In this document: in pieces, positions 29,866 to 38,297 of the stretch
How the letters are laid out: each line of letters starts with the position of its first letter
Numbering within the stretch: position 1 is the stretch's first letter
From: Bacteroidota bacterium
Lineage (GTDB): Bacteria > Bacteroidota > Bacteroidia > B-17B0 > Aurantibacillaceae
DNA: 64,000 nucleotides
Direction of reading: 5' to 3'
Assembly: GCA_029237825.1 (NCBI GenBank)
Contig: JAQZBQ010000002.1
Coordinates: 1 to 64,000, forward strand
Notes under the pieces: generated by a model
What the model was told of the DNA's origin: nothing
Seen by the model: the letters and a program-made list of their open reading frames with translations, nothing else
Database searches by the model: none
Translations under genes and position numbers: made by a program

Positions 29866-30063
29866 TTTGAATTTTTTAATTCCGGAAATTATTATTGGGT
29901 ATTTTAATTTCCCGTAAACACTTAAATATGAGATTACTTCATAAGGAACACTGTTTATGACAACTGAAGTTTCTCTTTTCGACATAACGCCCAACCTTTT
30001 ATCCTCCTTTTGTTTTCCGTTACTGTAGAGATTTCGAAGGGTTAATTTTTTAATTGATCCAAG

Positions 30064-30190
30064 CCCCGCGTTAAGGATTGGAACGGAAAGCCCACAGCTG
30101 AGAGGAACGACCAGCGAGGACTTGGAGTGTAAAGCCTGACCCGACGAAGGAGGGTAACGCCCTGGCAGTCCCCAGCCGGCGGAAGCACCC
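30064..30190 (-). repeat. Two-hairpin dispersed repeat, copy 4 (inverted)
   Basis: On the reverse strand the core GGGCGTTACCCTCCTTCGTC...GGGCTTTCCGTTCCAATCCT and the end TAACGCGGGG are very close to copy 5 at 33202. It has an extra 5' GC-rich stem (CCGCCGGCTGGGG). It lies between the CRISPR-Cas locus and recJ, and with the preceding bases (29850-30063, no gene recognised) fills that interval. Confidence 0.75.
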
Positions 30191-30222
30191 AAAAGCATTT
30201 TACATTAAAGCTAAATAAATTG

Positions 30223-31926
30223 TTAAGAAGCCTTGATCTCTTCAATCATCAATTGAATGAAAGTTGCTCCTCTAAACTCATTGACTTTAATTTTATAAAC
30301 AATGTCAACGGGAATGTTGCGCTGAAAGAAATGCAGGAAGTCGCCCTTATTAAAACCAATGGCTTCCAGTTTAGTAAGTTTGGTGTTTGGCTGGTAAACT
30401 TCTGCTTTTAAATGGTTGTTGCCAACCAGGCGTGCAAACCCTGTGTCTAAAACACCACGGCTGCAAAATACCGGCGTCATGTTATGCGGTCCATGCGGTG
30501 CAAACTGATTGAGGATGCGAATGAGTTTATCATTGATATCATCGAGTTTAATTTCAAGGTCAATCTCAACGGTTGGCACCAGCATTTCAGGTTTAATGGT
30601 GCGCGACACTTCATGCTCAAACGCGTCCATAAACGCTTTGATATTTTCTGTTTTCATCGACAAACCTGCCGCGAATTTATGTCCGCCAAATTGTTCCAGT
30701 AAATGACTGCAGTTTTCAATGGCGGTGTACACATCAAAATCTTTCACGCTGCGCGCCGAACCCGTAGCCATGCCGTTTGATTCGGTTAAAATGATGGTAG
30801 GTTTGTAATAACGTTCAATCATGCGTGAGGCCACAATGCCAACAACGCCTTTGTGCCAGGCAGGGTTAAAAAGCACCGTTGATTTTTTGAAAGGAGTGAT
30901 GGGATCACGTTCCAGTGTTTCAAAAGCTTCGTCGGTTATGCTGATGTCGATATCGCGTCGGGTTAAATTGGTTTCATTGATACGTTTTGAAAACTCGGTG
31001 GCTTCATCCGTATTACTGATTAATAATTCCACGGCTTTGGAGCCGTGTTCAATTCTTCCTGCCGCGTTGATGCGCGGGGCAACCGTAAACACAAGTGTAT
31101 TAATGTCCAGTTCTTTATCCTGTTTGTTCAACGCTAGCAACGCTTTTAAACCTGGCCTCGGATCGGCATTCAATTGCTTTAGCCCGAAATGTGCCAATAC
31201 GCGGTTTTCACCTGTTATTGGTACAATATCGGCGGCTATGCTGGTTACCACTAAGTCGAGGTAGTTAAATACTTCCGATTCATCTATCCCGTTTTGAATG
31301 CAAAAAGCCTGGGCAAGTTTAAAACCGATACCGCAGCCTGCCAATTCCTTGTAAGGGTAGGGGCAATCGGTTTGCTTGGGATCCAAAACTGCTACCGCGT
31401 CAGGAATCACTTCGCCCGGAAGGTGATGATCGCAAATGATAAAATCGATGCCCTTTGAGTTCGCGTAGTCAATTTTATCATTGGCCTTAATACCGCAATC
31501 GAGGGCGATAATAAGCGAATAATGATGTTCCGCAGCGTAATCAATGCTTTTAAATGAAATACCGTAGCCCTCGGCATAACGGTCGGGAATATAGTACCGG
31601 ATTTCGGGAATGTATTTTCGAAAGAAACTGTAAACCAGTGCAACCGATGTTGTTCCATCCACATCATAGTCGCCAAAGATCATCACCTTTTCATGATTGG
31701 CAATGGCATTCGTGATGCGCTCAATAGCCTGAGCCATTCCCTTCATAAGAAACGGATCATGAAGCATGTCGAGCGACGGGCGGAAAAAGGTTTTTGCCTC
31801 TTCAAAACTTTTAATGCCTCTTAAAGATAGTAATTTTGCAATGGTTTCATCAACCGACAAGGCAGTTTGCAAAGAAGAAACTTCCTCTACATGGGGTATC
31901 TGGTGTATGTTCCATTTCTTTTGCAA
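30223..31926 (-). CDS. recJ: Single-stranded-DNA-specific exonuclease RecJ
   Basis: 567 aa, full-length RecJ, a 5'-3' ssDNA exonuclease in recombinational and mismatch repair. DHH-family motifs: GDYDVDGTTS (Asp86, Asp88, Asp90), LDCGIKAND, CDHHLPGE (Asp166, His167, His168); DHHA1 motif GGHKFAAGLSM near residue 420; an OB-type C-terminal domain follows. It lies 114 bp downstream of yebC on the same strand. Expression may be joint or separate; the gap contains no obvious terminator. Confidence 0.96.
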   Translation of the reverse strand: MQKKWNIHQIPHVEEVSSLQTALSVDETIAKLLSLRGIKSFEEAKTFFRPSLDMLHDPFLMKGMAQAIERITNAIANHEKVMIFGDYDVDGTTSVALVYSFFRKYIPEIRYYIPDRYAEGYGISFKSIDYAAEHHYSLIIALDCGIKANDKIDYANSKGIDFIICDHHLPGEVIPDAVAVLDPKQTDCPYPYKELAGCGIGFKLAQAFCIQNGIDESEVFNYLDLVVTSIAADIVPITGENRVLAHFGLKQLNADPRPGLKALLALNKQDKELDINTLVFTVAPRINAAGRIEHGSKAVELLISNTDEATEFSKRINETNLTRRDIDISITDEAFETLERDPITPFKKSTVLFNPAWHKGVVGIVASRMIERYYKPTIILTESNGMATGSARSVKDFDVYTAIENCSHLLEQFGGHKFAAGLSMKTENIKAFMDAFEHEVSRTIKPEMLVPTVEIDLEIKLDDINDKLIRILNQFAPHGPHNMTPVFCSRGVLDTGFARLVGNNHLKAEVYQPNTKLTKLEAIGFNKGDFLHFFQRNIPVDIVYKIKVNEFRGATFIQLMIEEIKAS

Positions 31927-32040
31927 TTGGTCGTTTTGTTTTGTAAGATTGAGCGAGGTCGAAACTTTTTCCTCAATAACGTGAGTATGAAGTGTTACTT
32001 CTCTTCTTCGGCTTCGCTCAGGGTGACAGAGGGTTTTAAA

Positions 32041-32754
32041 TTATGCGATGTTATGATAAACGGTCATGATGTCATCATCATCTTCCATTTTATCAATCAT
32101 TTTTTTAAACTCTATTTCTTCTTCTTCTGTAAGCTCTTTGGTAGTAGTAGGAATGTAGGTTTTAATGGTTTCTTTAACCGTGTATTTCTTTTCTTCGAGT
32201 CCGGCCTGCATCGATCCGAAATCATTAAACGCAACCTGAACAATCAATTCGTTGTTTTCATCATCCCAGGTTAATTCTTCCGCGCCGTAGTCAATGATAT
32301 CCAGTTCTACATCATCCTTATTTAAGCCGGTGGAATCTACTTTAAATAATCCCTTGCGTTCAAACATAAAGCTTACCGAGCCGGTTGTGCCTAATGAACC
32401 ATTGGCACGGCTGAAATACACACGTAAATTGGCAACGGTACGGGTTGGGTTATCGGTTGCGCATTCAACTAAAACAGGAACACCGTACGGACCATATCCT
32501 TCATAAAGGATCTCATCAAAGTTAGAAGAATCTTTTTCGGAGGCTCTTTTAATGGCGCTTTCTACATTGGTTTTAGGCATATTTACTGCCTTGGCATTGG
32601 CAATACACGCTCTTAATTTCGGGTTTAGCTCGGGGTGCGGGCCGCCTTGTTTAACAGCCATTACAATTTCGCGGCCTATTTTAGTAAACTGCTTCGCCAT
32701 TTTAGCGTAGCGTTTGAACATTGTTGCTTTCCTGGTTTCAAAAATACGTCCCAT
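32041..32754 (-). CDS. yebC: YebC/PmpR-family protein
   Basis: 237 aa, the usual three-domain YebC length. The N-terminus is typical (MGRIFETRKATMFKRYAKMAKQ), though it lacks the HSKW-type start of many members, and is followed by FTKIGREIVMAVKQGG, NVESAIKRAS and YEGYGPYGVPVLVECATDN. Family members have been described both as DNA-binding regulators and as translation factors acting on proline stretches. The C-terminus is acidic (KMEDDDDIMTVYHNIA). It is located upstream of recJ on the same strand; RuvC-linked contexts known for yebC are not seen here. Confidence 0.93.
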   Translation of the reverse strand: MGRIFETRKATMFKRYAKMAKQFTKIGREIVMAVKQGGPHPELNPKLRACIANAKAVNMPKTNVESAIKRASEKDSSNFDEILYEGYGPYGVPVLVECATDNPTRTVANLRVYFSRANGSLGTTGSVSFMFERKGLFKVDSTGLNKDDVELDIIDYGAEELTWDDENNELIVQVAFNDFGSMQAGLEEKKYTVKETIKTYIPTTTKELTEEEEIEFKKMIDKMEDDDDIMTVYHNIA

Positions 32755-32786
32755 ATATCTCTAATCTTAAATAAACTAAATTTCGA

Positions 32787-32794
32787 CAAATTTA
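32787..32794 (-). promoter_or_regulatory. Candidate -7 box TAAATTTG before yebC
   Basis: On the reverse strand an exact TAnnTTTG match 32 nt before the yebC ATG. No good -33 element is visible. Confidence 0.35.
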
Positions 32795-32843
32795 AGTCAA
32801 ATTCGGTATCGCTTCACTACTTTTACCAGAAATTAAGAACAAA

Positions 32844-33158
32844 ATGAAGCCAGTGCCGATGGTAAATACTTTCCAGATTCACATTACATTACCCGATATT
32901 TTTTCGCGTCGTTTCGCCGCATTAATTCCTCAGCAACGCGAGCGGGTAAACCAGCTTTTGGAAGAGCGTGTTATTTTAAATTACGCACTGGATATGGACC
33001 GGAGTCATTTGTGGGTTACCATGCAGGCAAACAACCAGGAAGGTATAATGGATATACTGGCAACTTTTCCAATCATTAAAGAAGTGAAAGTAGAGATATT
33101 TGAACTCGCTTTTTTTGATACGGCACCTATGGGTTTACCAGAGTTGAATATGAACTAG
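32844..33158 (+). CDS. Small protein with possible ferredoxin-like fold
   Basis: 104 aa; an internal ATG five codons in (MVNTFQIHITLP) is an equally good start. The beta-alpha-beta-beta-alpha-beta pattern (FQIHITLP, helix with PQQRERVNQLLEE, LNYALDMDRSHLWVTMQA, helix, KEVKVEIFELAFF) resembles the dimeric alpha/beta barrel of muconolactone-isomerase and YciI-like proteins. This is inference from pattern, and no catalytic residue can be named. It is divergent from yebC and followed by two dispersed hairpin elements. Confidence 0.7.
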   Translation: MKPVPMVNTFQIHITLPDIFSRRFAALIPQQRERVNQLLEERVILNYALDMDRSHLWVTMQANNQEGIMDILATFPIIKEVKVEIFELAFFDTAPMGLPELNMN

Positions 33159-33201
33159 GTTTTATTTTAAATTACGGATTACATTTGACGTTTCCTATGG
33201 T

Positions 33202-33300
33202 GGGCGTTACCCTCCTTCGTCGGGTCAGGCTTTACGTTTCAAGTCCTCGCTGGTCGTTCCTCCCGGCTGCGGGCTTTCCACTTCAATCCTTAACGCGGGG
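33202..33300 (+). repeat. Two-hairpin dispersed repeat, copy 5
   Basis: GGGCGTTACCCTCCTTCGTC...TTCCACTTCAATCCTTAACG and then CGGGG. Its core is nearly identical to copy 4, including a GAGGAACGACCAGCGAGGA-type middle (here inverted). It belongs to the subfamily with a CCTCGCTGGTCGTTCC linker. Confidence 0.75.
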
Positions 33301-33381
33301 AATGATTCAAATAAAAAGCAAATTTTCAAAATCCGCAGATGAAGTAGCGTGAGATTGCTGTCGATATAATTATTTCTATTA

Positions 33382-33501
33382 GTGACAGCGAATGCGAAGT
33401 ATGTCAGGCATTGTTTGGGCACTTTTTATTTGCTGCGCAGTGCAAATAAAAAAGAGAGTGCTGAAAGCCTTACGGAGCAGTCTCTTTGCTACAGCACGCC
33501 C
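33382..33501 (-). repeat. Two-hairpin dispersed repeat, copy 6 (inverted, diverged)
   Basis: On the reverse strand GGGCGTGCTGTAGC opens it, GCTTTCAGCACTC matches copies 1 and 2, and hairpin II is TTTTTATTTGC...GCAAATAAAAA. The 3' end is diverged. With copy 5 it fills most of the gene-free stretch 33159-33576. Confidence 0.65.
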
Positions 33502-33576
33502 TTTATTCTTACAAATTTAGAGAAAAACATCTCTTCGAAATTGCTCATTGAAGAAGCAATCTAACTTGAAATTTTG

Positions 33577-34416
33577 TTATAACTCAGCGAGGTTAAAACT
33601 TTTATCCATCCTGATCCCTCTTTCCGTTTGAGCGACAGTGCAACATTCAATTGTTGGATCGTGTTCAAAGAATAAAATCCATTTATGTTCCACAGCTTGT
33701 TTTAAAATGTATTCTTTTTCTTTCAGGGTGTTAAGTGGACGTACATCATAACCCATGACGTATGGAATAGGCAAATGGCCTGCCGATGGAATCAGGTCTG
33801 CCATGAAGGCTAGTGTTGTATCTTTATAGGTAATCAGCGGCAATATCATTCCTTCTGTGTGCCCGTTTGCTTCGTACATTTTAAATCCGGGTAAAAAGTC
33901 TTTTGAGGTATCAAAAAAATTCAGCTGCCCGCTTTCTTTAATCGGCATGATGTTTTCTTTCAGGAAACTCGCCTTTTCCCGTGGATTAGGGTTGACAGCC
34001 CACTCCCAGTGCTTCTCGTTGCACCAGTATTTCGCGTTTTTAAAAGCTGGTGAAAGTTTTGTTCTATCGGCGTTGTACTCAATACTTCCGCCGCAATGAT
34101 CGAAATGTAAATGCGTTAAAAATACATCGGTGATATCATCCCGGTGAAATCCATGATTGGCCAATGAACGGTCGAGGGTATCATTCCCATGTAAATAGTA
34201 ATACCCGAAAAATTTGTCGTCCTGTTTATTACCCATCCCGTTATCAATCAATATCAAGCGTTTGCCTTCTTGCACCAATAAACAACGCATGGCCCAACTG
34301 CACATGTTGTTTTCATCAGCCGGATTAGCTTTTTGCCAGATGGATTTCGGAACCACGCCAAACATGGCGCCGCCGTCGAGTTTAAAATGTCCGGTGTTTA
34401 TGGTGTAGAGTTGCAT
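33577..34416 (-). CDS. Metallo-beta-lactamase-fold hydrolase
   Basis: 279 aa. It has the zinc-binding HxHxDH motif in THLHFDHCGG (His102, His104, Asp106, His107), a later ANGHTEGM histidine, and a Asp in FMADLIPSAGHLP. The N-terminal strand pattern and VPKSIWQKANPADENN resemble quorum-quenching lactonase/AttM-type MBL proteins, which have a similar size, but the substrate is not determined. No signal peptide, so it is cytoplasmic. It is a single gene flanked on both sides by dispersed hairpin elements. Confidence 0.88.
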   Translation of the reverse strand: MQLYTINTGHFKLDGGAMFGVVPKSIWQKANPADENNMCSWAMRCLLVQEGKRLILIDNGMGNKQDDKFFGYYYLHGNDTLDRSLANHGFHRDDITDVFLTHLHFDHCGGSIEYNADRTKLSPAFKNAKYWCNEKHWEWAVNPNPREKASFLKENIMPIKESGQLNFFDTSKDFLPGFKMYEANGHTEGMILPLITYKDTTLAFMADLIPSAGHLPIPYVMGYDVRPLNTLKEKEYILKQAVEHKWILFFEHDPTIECCTVAQTERGIRMDKSFNLAEL

Positions 34417-34489
34417 GATTTATTTTTTATGATTTTGTGAACTAAATGTAAATAGAAATTAAGAGTCGTGCAAGCGTTTTTCAGGATAC

Positions 34490-34605
34490 GGGCGTGCCCG
34501 CACAAAGAGGCAGTGCCGTCGCGCTTTCCGCTACAATCTTTTTTTGAACCTCGCTTCTCTCGGTTCAAAAAAAGGATTTCCACTTCAATCGCTCACGCGG
34601 GATCA
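34490..34605 (+). repeat. Two-hairpin dispersed repeat, copy 7 (tandem unit 1)
   Basis: GGGCGTGCCCGCACAAAGAG...GTCGCGCTTTCCGCTACAATC, hairpin II TTTTTTTGAACC...GGTTCAAAAAAA, end CACTTCAATCGCTCACGCGG then GATCA. First of three tandem units with a period of about 190 bp in the gene-free stretch 34417-35142. Confidence 0.85.
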
Positions 34606-34682
34606 CGTGTAAGCAAGTTTAGATTTTTATCAATAGATCAAACTTGCGCGAAGTATACAGGTGTTTTTTATATTTAGGATGT

Positions 34683-34797
34683 GGGCGTGCCGGCACAAAG
34701 AGGCAGTGCCGTCGCGCTTTCCGTTTCAATCTTTTTTTAAGCCTCGCTTCTCTCAGTTAAAAAAAGGATTTCCACTTCAATCGCTCACGCGGGATCA
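34683..34797 (+). repeat. Two-hairpin dispersed repeat, copy 8 (tandem unit 2)
   Basis: Nearly identical to copy 7, 193 bp downstream, with hairpin II TTTTTTTAAGCC...AGTTAAAAAAA. The inter-unit DNA (ACTTGCGCGA...TTTAGGATGTGGGCG) is repeated as well. Confidence 0.85.
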
Positions 34798-34872
34798 AGC
34801 GGAAAAAAAGTTTACATGTCACCTATAGATTGAACTTGCGCGAGTATAAAGTTTTTTTTATGTTTAGGATGT

Positions 34873-34987
34873 GGGCGTGCCGGCACAAAGAGGAGTGCCG
34901 TCGCGCTTTCCGTTTCAATCTTGTTTTGAACCTCGCTTCTCTCGGTTTAAAAAAAGGATTTCCGCTTCAATTGTTCACGAGGGATCA
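34873..34987 (+). repeat. Two-hairpin dispersed repeat, copy 9 (tandem unit 3)
   Basis: Third tandem unit, 190 bp after copy 8, with hairpin II GTTTTGAACC...GGTTTAAAA and the same TTTACATGTCA...ATAGATTGAACTTGCGCGAG trailer. Confidence 0.85.
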
Positions 34988-35031
34988 CGTGGAAAGGAAG
35001 TTTACATGTCATTTATAGATTGAACTTGCGC

Positions 35032-35122
35032 GAGGGATGCAAGCGTAAATCCTTTTGCCCGTCTCTTGCAAAAGATTGAAGCGACAGCCCGCTTTCTGCC
35101 TGCCTCTTGCAGAAACGCGCCC
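35032..35122 (-). repeat. Two-hairpin dispersed repeat, copy 10 (inverted)
   Basis: Reverse strand: GGGCG, hairpin I (GTTTCTGC...GCAGAAAGC), GTCGCTTCAATC, hairpin II CTTTTGC...GCAAAAG, then GATTTACGCTTGCATCCCTC. The architecture is the same as copies 7-9 but the stem sequences are entirely different; it faces them. Confidence 0.8.
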
Positions 35123-35142
35123 AAGTTTTTATTTTCAAAATA

Positions 35143-36039
35143 TTAATAGTAATTGAACCGGAGTTTGCCTTCACTTAACTCGAGGTTCGGGAAAGGAATT
35201 TTAATAATGTTGATACAGGAAAATACAGTTTTCAAAAATTGAGACCTGGTTTTAATTCGTGTGAAATCCACATCCAGTGAAAAATATCCCTGGCGGTAGC
35301 GGTTAAACGTTAGGTTGCCGCCGTTGGAATCCTGTATCTCAAAGTTATTATTTCTTCCCCCAATCATGCCATTTGCGCCATAGCCAATTGCTAAATTAAT
35401 CCATTTTGGAAATTTGGTTTCCTGGTTCATAAAAGACGATGGGTTAATACTCAACCAGTAAATTTGAGCATTGTAATCTTTTAAAACCTGCATATACATT
35501 TCTTCACCCAAAACATTGGGGCGGTATTTGGCATAAGGAGAAGCGTAAAAAGAGAATTTTAATTGAACCCGTTGCTCTTTCCACAAAAGTTTTTGACCAA
35601 TGGCAAGTCCCGTTCCCAGTGCGTTTGCGCCCATGTCACCCCAGCTGAACCCCCATCCGTCACTTAGCCCATCCATGACTTCAATTGCTGTCATGTAGGT
35701 AAATCCACTTAAACCACCTAAGAGTAGCTGTTTTTTAGTTGAATAACCCGCCCAGTCCATAGCGCCCATCATCACACGGGATACCTGGTAATTGGTAAAG
35801 GCATGCCCGCATTTGTCCATTTGCAGCCACTCGTCGTTATCATTAAAAAAATGCAGTCTGGATGTATTGTATTGGGCGAACCATGCTTGGTGAAGGTATG
35901 CCAATGAGCCACCGGTTAATGCCAATGTGGAAACTCCAAGGGTTACTTTTCTTCTTTTATAGATGGATAAAGAATCGGAAGGGAATGTTGTAAGCGGAAG
36001 AAAGCAGCAAACAAGAATGGCTATAAAAATTCGTTTCAA
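35143..36039 (-). CDS. DUF2279 family membrane-associated protein
   Basis: 298 aa with an N-terminal signal peptide (MKRIFIAILVCCFLPLTTFP) and a conserved stretch DKCGHAFTNYQVSRVMM...GYSTKKQLL followed by DGLSDGWGFSWGDMGANALG, the hallmark of DUF2279, a Bacteroidota periplasmic family of unknown function. No canonical lipobox is clear, though CC occurs at residues 11-12. Hydrophobic segments near 45-60 and 105-120 suggest membrane association. It starts 4 bp after the YihY stop and is the last gene of a four-gene reverse-strand cluster. Confidence 0.8.
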   Translation of the reverse strand: MKRIFIAILVCCFLPLTTFPSDSLSIYKRRKVTLGVSTLALTGGSLAYLHQAWFAQYNTSRLHFFNDNDEWLQMDKCGHAFTNYQVSRVMMGAMDWAGYSTKKQLLLGGLSGFTYMTAIEVMDGLSDGWGFSWGDMGANALGTGLAIGQKLLWKEQRVQLKFSFYASPYAKYRPNVLGEEMYMQVLKDYNAQIYWLSINPSSFMNQETKFPKWINLAIGYGANGMIGGRNNNFEIQDSNGGNLTFNRYRQGYFSLDVDFTRIKTRSQFLKTVFSCINIIKIPFPNLELSEGKLRFNYY

Positions 36040-36043
36040 TGTA

Positions 36044-37375
36044 TCAGGCTAAATCTTTTACCAGCGTGTTGCCTTTACTGGTATTCAATACGTCATCCAT
36101 ATCTTTCATCAGTCGGTTTACAATTGCTAATTCTTTACTGTTTTCGATAGGAAGTTCGTTAATTCCTTTTTCATCAATTTTATCAATGATGTATTTTACC
36201 GTAAGTTTTGAATCGGAGATGCCTGGCTGATACCCGGTTTCTTTGTCGGTTTTTGTTTTTACTTCATTAAAGATTCCTGTTTCTACAAATTCTAAAATGA
36301 TGGTCCGCGCCAGGCGGATAGGAAGGTCCAGTTTTTTTGCAATATAAGTATCAGTTGGTGCAGGTTTTCCGTCGTTAAAATTTTTGACAACAAGGTTTGC
36401 AATCAATAGAGCAATTACACGTTTGTAACGGTCACTGATGTTGCTTATGTCATTTTCCAGTTCGTAGTTATCTACATTCTGATTGGCATAAGAAAGTTCC
36501 GATCCAAACAACATGACATACCAGGAATACTGCACCCAGATTAAAAACAAAGGAAGTGCCGCAAAACTTCCGTAGATGGCATTGTATTGTGCCACGCCAA
36601 CCTGAGAGGCTACATAAGCCCATTGCAATAGTTCAAACAATACCGCAGCTACCAATGCTCCTTTTGCAGCCGATACAAACTTTACTTTTGTATTTGGAAG
36701 AGCAATATAGATGAAAACAAAAATGCCCCAAATCAAAGTGAAAGCAAGAAGTTTGAGAAAGAGTCCGCTTACGGGGTCGAGGTAAACATAGGATGAAGTA
36801 ACGGCTTCCACGCTGGTTTTCAATCCCACGGTAATTGTACCTGAAAGCACTAAAAAAATGGGCGCAATCAGCATGATAGACAGATAATCTGTTACCTTTC
36901 GAACCCACGTGCGGTCACGCTTTATTTCCCAAATGTCGTTAAAACTGTTTTCGATACTGCTAAGCAATTTCATCACCGACCACAATAAAACAACTACCCC
37001 GATACCGGCAATTAAGCCCCCGTGGGTATTGGCAAGCATTTTATCTGCATATTCAAAAGCCTGCATTAACACATCCTGCTGATCACCAAATCGTTCAAGG
37101 ATTTGTTTTTTTAAATCTTCCTGGTAGCCAAATCCTTTAGCAATAGCAAAAGCCAGCGCAATTACAGGAACAATTGAAAATAAGGTGTAGTAGGTAAGGG
37201 CAGAAGCTTTTAACAGGCAATTGTCTTCATTAAAACCTTTGATGGCCAGCATAAAAACCCGGAGCTGCTTGACAAAGAAGCTTTGTTTTTTACTGAGCTT
37301 GTCGAGTCTTAATCGCCACAGTTTGGTGTTTAAAAAATGCGATATGTTTTTAATGGTACTGACCGCTTTTGCCAT
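36044..37375 (-). CDS. YihY/BrkB family membrane protein
   Basis: 443 aa. Residues 45-310 form the six-helix YihY/UPF0761 domain, starting ALTYYTLFSIVPVIALAFAIA and including NDIWEIKRDRTWVRKVTDYL, GTITVGLK and YGSFAALPLFLIWVQYSWYVMLFGSELSY. The C-terminal 130 residues are soluble and look like a winged-helix-type domain (DLPIRLARTIILEFVETGIF), an extension found in several Bacteroidota members. The family was once annotated ribonuclease BN in error; the true role is unknown. It is 22 bp downstream of the sterol-desaturase gene. Confidence 0.9.
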   Translation of the reverse strand: MAKAVSTIKNISHFLNTKLWRLRLDKLSKKQSFFVKQLRVFMLAIKGFNEDNCLLKASALTYYTLFSIVPVIALAFAIAKGFGYQEDLKKQILERFGDQQDVLMQAFEYADKMLANTHGGLIAGIGVVVLLWSVMKLLSSIENSFNDIWEIKRDRTWVRKVTDYLSIMLIAPIFLVLSGTITVGLKTSVEAVTSSYVYLDPVSGLFLKLLAFTLIWGIFVFIYIALPNTKVKFVSAAKGALVAAVLFELLQWAYVASQVGVAQYNAIYGSFAALPLFLIWVQYSWYVMLFGSELSYANQNVDNYELENDISNISDRYKRVIALLIANLVVKNFNDGKPAPTDTYIAKKLDLPIRLARTIILEFVETGIFNEVKTKTDKETGYQPGISDSKLTVKYIIDKIDEKGINELPIENSKELAIVNRLMKDMDDVLNTSKGNTLVKDLA

Positions 37376-37397
37376 GGTACAGTAAAGATAAACAAAA

Positions 37398-38285
37398 CTA
37401 TTTATTATTGTTTAATTCGTCCCTTAATTGGCGCGAGGTCTTTCTGCTGCCATCGTGGCTCCAACCGGGCGGCCCAAACACATACAACAATTTGTTTTTA
37501 AGACTGGTTTCCTTCTTCAGATCACTAAAGATTGCATGCCATTCATGGAAAACCATCGTAATAGGGTTGTAGGATGTTAAGTTTGTTGTAAGTCCATAAA
37601 TTACTTCTTCTTTTTCTTCTTCAAAGGTTCCAAAAATCCTGTCCCATATTATAAAAATCATACCCATGTTTTTATCAAGGTATTTAATATTGCTGGCATG
37701 ATGTACCCTGTGGTGCGATGGAGTAGATAGAAACCATTCCAGAAATCCCAGTTTCCCTACTGTTTTAGTGTGAATAAGGATCCCATAAATTTGAGTGGCT
37801 GCGTACATAAACATCACATCTAATGGGTCGAAACCAAAAAGCGATAAGGGAATGAAATATACAAAACGGTACAACGGTTGAAACACCGACGAACGGAAAC
37901 CAACAGTTAAATTAAATTCTTCCGATGAATGGTGGGTTACATGAACAGCCCAGAATAACCTGCAATAATGATCTACGCGATGCATCCAGTAAAACAGGAA
38001 ATCTTCGGCAAATAACAGCGCGGTCCAGTATAAAACCGGATAAACCGATTTGTCTATAGCTGCTATTTCAAAGCGTTGAAAATACCACAACACTCCCAGA
38101 CATACGCCTCTCACCAGGATGTCGAGCGAAAAATTTAACGTTGTTAAATAAATATTCGCTAGTAAGCCTTTGGTTGAATAGTATTTTTTTTCATGCCAAT
38201 AACTGTATAAAATTTCTATTCCAATAACAATGGCATAGATGGGAATTGATAATTTTATAAGGAGTTCCTCTCTGAATTCGTTCAT
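37398..38285 (-). CDS. Sterol desaturase/fatty acid hydroxylase family protein
   Basis: 295 aa, a polytopic di-iron oxygenase of the fatty acid hydroxylase superfamily. The histidine boxes are all visible: WMHRVDHYCRLFWAVHVTHHS and TPSHHRVHHASN. Transmembrane segments lie near residues 12-32, 48-70, 85-105 and 150-170. Bacterial members act on lipids such as sphingolipids, alkyl glycerols or carotenoids, and the substrate here is unknown. It follows the T9SS cargo gene by 12 bp and precedes yihY by 22 bp. Confidence 0.9.
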   Translation of the reverse strand: MNEFREELLIKLSIPIYAIVIGIEILYSYWHEKKYYSTKGLLANIYLTTLNFSLDILVRGVCLGVLWYFQRFEIAAIDKSVYPVLYWTALLFAEDFLFYWMHRVDHYCRLFWAVHVTHHSSEEFNLTVGFRSSVFQPLYRFVYFIPLSLFGFDPLDVMFMYAATQIYGILIHTKTVGKLGFLEWFLSTPSHHRVHHASNIKYLDKNMGMIFIIWDRIFGTFEEEKEEVIYGLTTNLTSYNPITMVFHEWHAIFSDLKKETSLKNKLLYVFGPPGWSHDGSRKTSRQLRDELNNNK

Positions 38286-38297
38286 TATTAAGGGGCA

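Noticed and set aside
29863-30198. 111-aa reverse-strand frame between tracrRNA and recJ
   Set aside because: Its first half is the inside of a two-hairpin repeat (copy 4), and it overlaps the candidate cas9 promoter. Only about 55 C-terminal residues are non-repeat, with no recognisable family.
34468-35018. Forward and reverse frames of 60-70 aa with ACPHKEAVPSRFPLQS-like repeats
   Set aside because: They are translations of the tandem two-hairpin units.
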